From positions 3,782,001 through 3,846,000 of the forward strand of contig NC_058150.1 of the NCBI RefSeq assembly GCF_011075055.1: a DNA stretch of 64,000 nt. The letters run 5' to 3'. The notes under the pieces are model-generated. The model had not been told where the DNA came from, did not search any database, and saw only the letters and a program-made list of their open reading frames with translations. The stretch's first letter is position 1; every line of letters starts with the position of its first letter. Positions 60,368 to 64,000 of this stretch are shown piece by piece. Both the position numbers and the translations under genes were made by a program. The DNA comes from Mangifera indica. Taxonomy: Eukaryota; Streptophyta; Magnoliopsida; Sapindales; Anacardiaceae.

Positions 60368-62052
60368 GAAACCAAGGGAACAATGAAGTTGAAGTCTTGA
60401 AGACGTCTCTTTATATAATCTATGCAGATTGGCTTTTTTCAGTTGTGTTTACCTTAAAACTTGTGTGGCCATTTCTCGCTTTGTTTTCTGCTCAACTGTA
60501 ATGCTGTTATATTATAATAGCATATAAATAAGATTGATCTTCAATCCTGGGTTGATATGGATACTGGTACCAACCGTAATATTATAATCATCAAAATAAT
60601 TGATGAAATCAATAAGGAAAGTCTTTCTTGTTTTACAATTCATCAAAATGAAGAAATTAACCCATCCAACCAAAATGAGTTCGTTTTTTATTAGATGAGA
60701 ATAAATAATAAAATATTAAATAGTCTTATATTGAATAGGGAGCTTTAGTTGTAGTCTATTTCTGCCATGACACTCTGTGGAGACACACCGCAAGTAGGCT
60801 TGATAGTCGTGGGGGCTACAAAAGAGGAGAAGTTGGATGTGTCATGGGGGTGCATCCAACCTTCCAAGGCAACGCAGGGAGCATCGGGGCTATCTAAGGG
60901 AAAACACCATAAGCAACATACAAGGACAGGAAGCCCGGGGGAGCACTGCAGCAGGGCACTAGGGCAAAGTAGTTACTCAGACTAGGAGAGTCGAGAACGA
61001 GGAAAAGCAGGTGGACCAAAGGAAAAATTGAGGTCAGACTCATAGTGCCGCGATGCGGGAATTGTGAAATAGGCAGGCCGACAAAGGGTTCTCACAATGC
61101 AACCCACAGGCACGCAACAAGTTCCAACAAGAGTGCAACAGCAATGTAGCGTGTCCAACCATTTGTTCCAGCAACCAAACAAAGGAGTGCAGGTCAAGGG
61201 ATCCAGCAACCAAAGTTCCAGCGTAATTCTACAATATTCCAGCAAGCCAAGCCAAGGGAGCCTAGGGTTGTGACTGCTACTTGTTTCATGAATTATTAAC
61301 CTTATCTCATCATTGCATAATTTAATTTGGGTTCTTTTTGTGCCTATGCAAAGGCCCTTGGTACAGCCATTTGGGACAAGCAACCTTCTCGGAATACAGC
61401 TAACATCTTCCAGCAAAGTCACATTGCGTCTTATCCTTTGCTTGCTATATTTTCCTGTGTTCTTGAGTAGTGTTCTGCAACTCTACTCGATTGCAGAATT
61501 TCATATGATACCTTGTGGGTAGTGTTTGACACAATAAATAAAGGCAGAGAAGCCAACTATCTGGTTCAGTGTATAAGCAACTTCTGTAAATACTCTTTAC
61601 CAGGTTAATCTGAAAGTGAAAGTTCTTCAATCAATTTTTTCACCAAATTTACATTGAGCAACAAATTTCCATCAGCATAGGCAGCATAGTTTTCGATACA
61701 TATAAATAACTAGAAATTGGAGTATGCTTGCAGTAATACAAATTCAAAAAATAAGAAAACAGAAATATGTGGATTTCTTACTTTCTTGCCACCTTTCAGA
61801 AAATCAAGCAATGACATCCAGGTTTAGCAGCACCCCAACTGTTATGCTCCCCCAATCCACAGTATACATTCTATGGATAATAGACCAAAATGGGGCTAGC
61901 TAGTAGCTTTTAACCTGCAGAAGGTGCCAGTTCAACCAAAAGTGAGGGATGTTGGGGCCTTCCACTTCCAGTAATCACCATATCCATCTATGGTCTGCAA
62001 AACAATTGCAAAGCCAAAAATTCCAGAAATTGCCAATCAAATCATTAACTGC
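60368..62052. other. Spacer between receptor kinase copy 2 and PP2A B'
   Basis: Colinear with 47221-48930. 60767-61422 holds short, mutually inconsistent frames on both strands; the plus-strand frame that is open for 169 codons in unit 1 is broken here after 72. The last about 400 bases are likely the 3' untranslated region of the minus-strand PP2A B' gene. Confidence 0.5.
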
Positions 62053-64000
62053 TTAGCCAGATCGTGGTCGTGTAGCTATTTTTGGGGAGATGAGCACTGG
62101 CTCATTACTTGAAGCTTTCCTTGCAGCAATTTCTTCCATGCGTTTCCACGTAGTTTCACGTTTCGATTTCATCTCTTCCTCTTGTGCTTCATCTTCCTGG
62201 AATTTGAGCAAGCACTCCTCAAAGAGCTCTGGGTCAACATCAGAGAAGATTTTGTGCACATTAATTGTCAAGCTCTGCACGGCCTGATTCCAGTGCTTTG
62301 TTGTATTTTTCTGCAAGGCAGGGAAGATTATTGGCAGTATAATTTTGCGATTCTGTTTGATCAGGTTCTCGATGTGATCATTGTTCCATAAGAACAAAGC
62401 TCGCTCAGCCACCTGAAAAAGAAAATTAGGCCACTCATTGAAAAGTTCACAAAATTTTTAACCAAGCTGGTCGATTATATAAAAAAATTTCAAACTTGGT
62501 TCAGGGAACTAATTGACAGTAAGCAGATGAATGCACATGTTCCAAAGTTGACAGAAATAACATCTTGACTGGGTGAACCCATGTCCACAGAGTTCCTAAT
62601 AGAGGGCTTATGGTAAATAGTCCAACATCCAGATGGCCATAAGACAACTAAAACAGGAGAAAGGCTCCTCAAATTTCATGAAACCAGAAATTACAGCCAA
62701 ATATATGATTGCGAAGATTTGATGCTTTCCATCGCTTCCAAACAAGACCAAATAGAGGTAGCACCAGTTTCAACGAGAGGATTCATATCCTTGAATTCTG
62801 GACACAAAAATATGCAATCTATCACCCAAAATCTGAACAGTAATCATCAGAATACATAAATTGAAGCCACTTAAGATTATGTTGATGGAATGTGTACCAA
62901 GCGGCTTTAGACAGAAATTACAAACCATTTTGTTCCCAGCCATAACTATGCCGGCCTGCTAATCTTTCAAGGTTGTGCTCTTCACAACCATAAGCAGTCT
63001 CCATTCTAGCTTTTAATACTAATCACTAAAATCAGAATGTCTATTTTATTATATTAAGGCTACTTATAGCTTTGCACTATTCTTTTTTGTGTTTTTTTTT
63101 TTTTTTGGGAATGATCATCTGGTCACCATTGAATACTAGTAAATTTCATATTGATAAAAATTTACCAACTAACTCGCTTGTCTGTATGCCTGTTCACTTT
63201 CTAAAGCCAGCGATAAAAAAGTTAGGAACAATTCTGTAAGGATATTGTCTTATGACATTATCTTTTGAATGCCAAAGTTCAATATCAACTTCATTTGGCA
63301 GACTCCAGCTTAGCCTTCTTTGGAGTTGAAGTTCAGAATATAGTCCTAAAACATACAGAACAAAATGGCAACCAGTCTTATGTGATTTATATTGATCCAG
63401 GATTAGGATTGCAATACACCATACTTGATGATGTTAGTACTTCTTAGGTATATGTGATTCACAGGTGCAAGTCTAGATCTTTAGATTTTGAGTACTAGTG
63501 ATTATTAATTTCATCAACCTTCATAATGAAATATCAATTCAAAAGGAAGTACTAGATGTTGAGTACAAAGATAAATTCAAATATTAGACCACAATGACCA
63601 AACGGAAGAATAACTTTTATCATGTGGGGAAGCTGGAAGGAAGAAAACCGTACCAAAGAATTTCTAGTTACAGAAATATAACTAAAGCCCAAGAATGTCT
63701 TTTTTTTTTTTTTTTCAAAGTTTTAAAAAGAAAAGCTTTTTCTTTTCCTTTTTCCCACAGACCATATAGAAAACAAAGTAAAGAAATTTTTCAAGTACAG
63801 AACCAGTGAAACCAATGGACTACTAACCTGAAAATGTGAACTGCTCAAGCAACGGCCAATCTGGCGGAATAAGGGAACCATACAGCGCTGAAAATCTGCA
63901 GGTTGTGTTGCTTCTAACACTTCCTCCAGTTCACCCAAGAACATGACCTCTTTAGTGCTGTTCGTAATTGGCCAATATTTTAGCAAACCTCGTATAACAG
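62053..64000 (-). CDS. Protein phosphatase 2A B' (B56) regulatory subunit, 3' part
   Basis: Partial: the gene continues beyond 64000. B' subunits are HEAT-like scaffolds that direct the PP2A catalytic core to substrates. The last exon is 62412-62053 (119 codons plus stop: [36 protein letters not shown], then a charged tail ending RPRSG). The exon before it ends at 63828 and runs off the window ([55 protein letters not shown]). The 1415-bp intron has GT-AG ends and no gene inside. A 62-bp fragment of the final exon is duplicated at 48931. Confidence 0.93.

Noticed and set aside
1..64000. tRNA, rRNA or snoRNA genes
   Set aside because: No cloverleaf with A and B boxes or recognisable RNA gene was found by eye; a tRNA scan would be decisive.

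Overview
The window is nuclear DNA from a flowering plant, almost certainly a eudicot. Genes are intron-bearing with long AT-rich spacers, the families are typical of plants (GT92 glycosyltransferase, LRR-XII receptor kinase, CXE-type carboxylesterase, PP2A B' subunit), and much of the spacer is Ty1/copia, TRIM, hAT-type and Mutator-type non-autonomous elements. The species cannot be fixed from sequence alone.

Layout. 1-4.8 kb is AT-rich spacer. 4.8-6.6 kb holds a two-exon GT92 glycosyltransferase (+). 7.2-11 kb is a decayed locus with a small two-exon reading frame, tandemly duplicated RING-like exons and an antisense frameshifted exon. 11.2-14.1 kb is a degenerate tandem array with a period of about 350 bp. 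14.3-15.2 kb is a Copia relic broken by an hAT-type MITE. At 17.7 kb there is a small secreted arabinogalactan-type peptide. 19.9-30.1 kb (-) is a complete 18-exon GPI inositol-deacylase (PGAP1 family, 1109 aa, one GC-AG intron). 32.3-35.8 kb (-) is a two-exon carboxylesterase of the CXE11/CXE16 type (458 aa). 37.3-43.8 kb carries five copies of one long-inverted-repeat, 9-bp-TSD element family, in two nested pairs plus one single copy.

The right third is a colinear segmental duplication with an offset of about 13.13 kb. Each unit contains an LRR-XII receptor kinase, its downstream spacer, and the 3' end of a PP2A B' gene. Unit 1 is degraded: its kinase gene has an in-frame stop at codon 114 and a C-terminal frameshift, a nested MITE pair sits 329 bp upstream of its ATG, and its PP2A tail is only 62 bp. 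Unit 2 keeps an intact 1007-aa receptor kinase and runs into the real PP2A B' gene, which leaves the window at 64000. Upstream of the unit 2 kinase lies a three-level nest: an hAT-type MITE inside the 5' LTR of a Copia element, itself inside a TRIM-like element.

How the genes relate: I see no operon-like or pathway cluster. They are independent plant genes. The coherent stories are evolutionary: receptor-kinase duplication followed by decay of one copy, and repeated self-nesting of a foldback MITE family. Exon boundaries for the GT92, PGAP1, CXE and receptor kinase genes were set by hand from GT/GC-AG sites; in every case the summed coding length is a multiple of three. I found no convincing evidence of a wholly new biological system.
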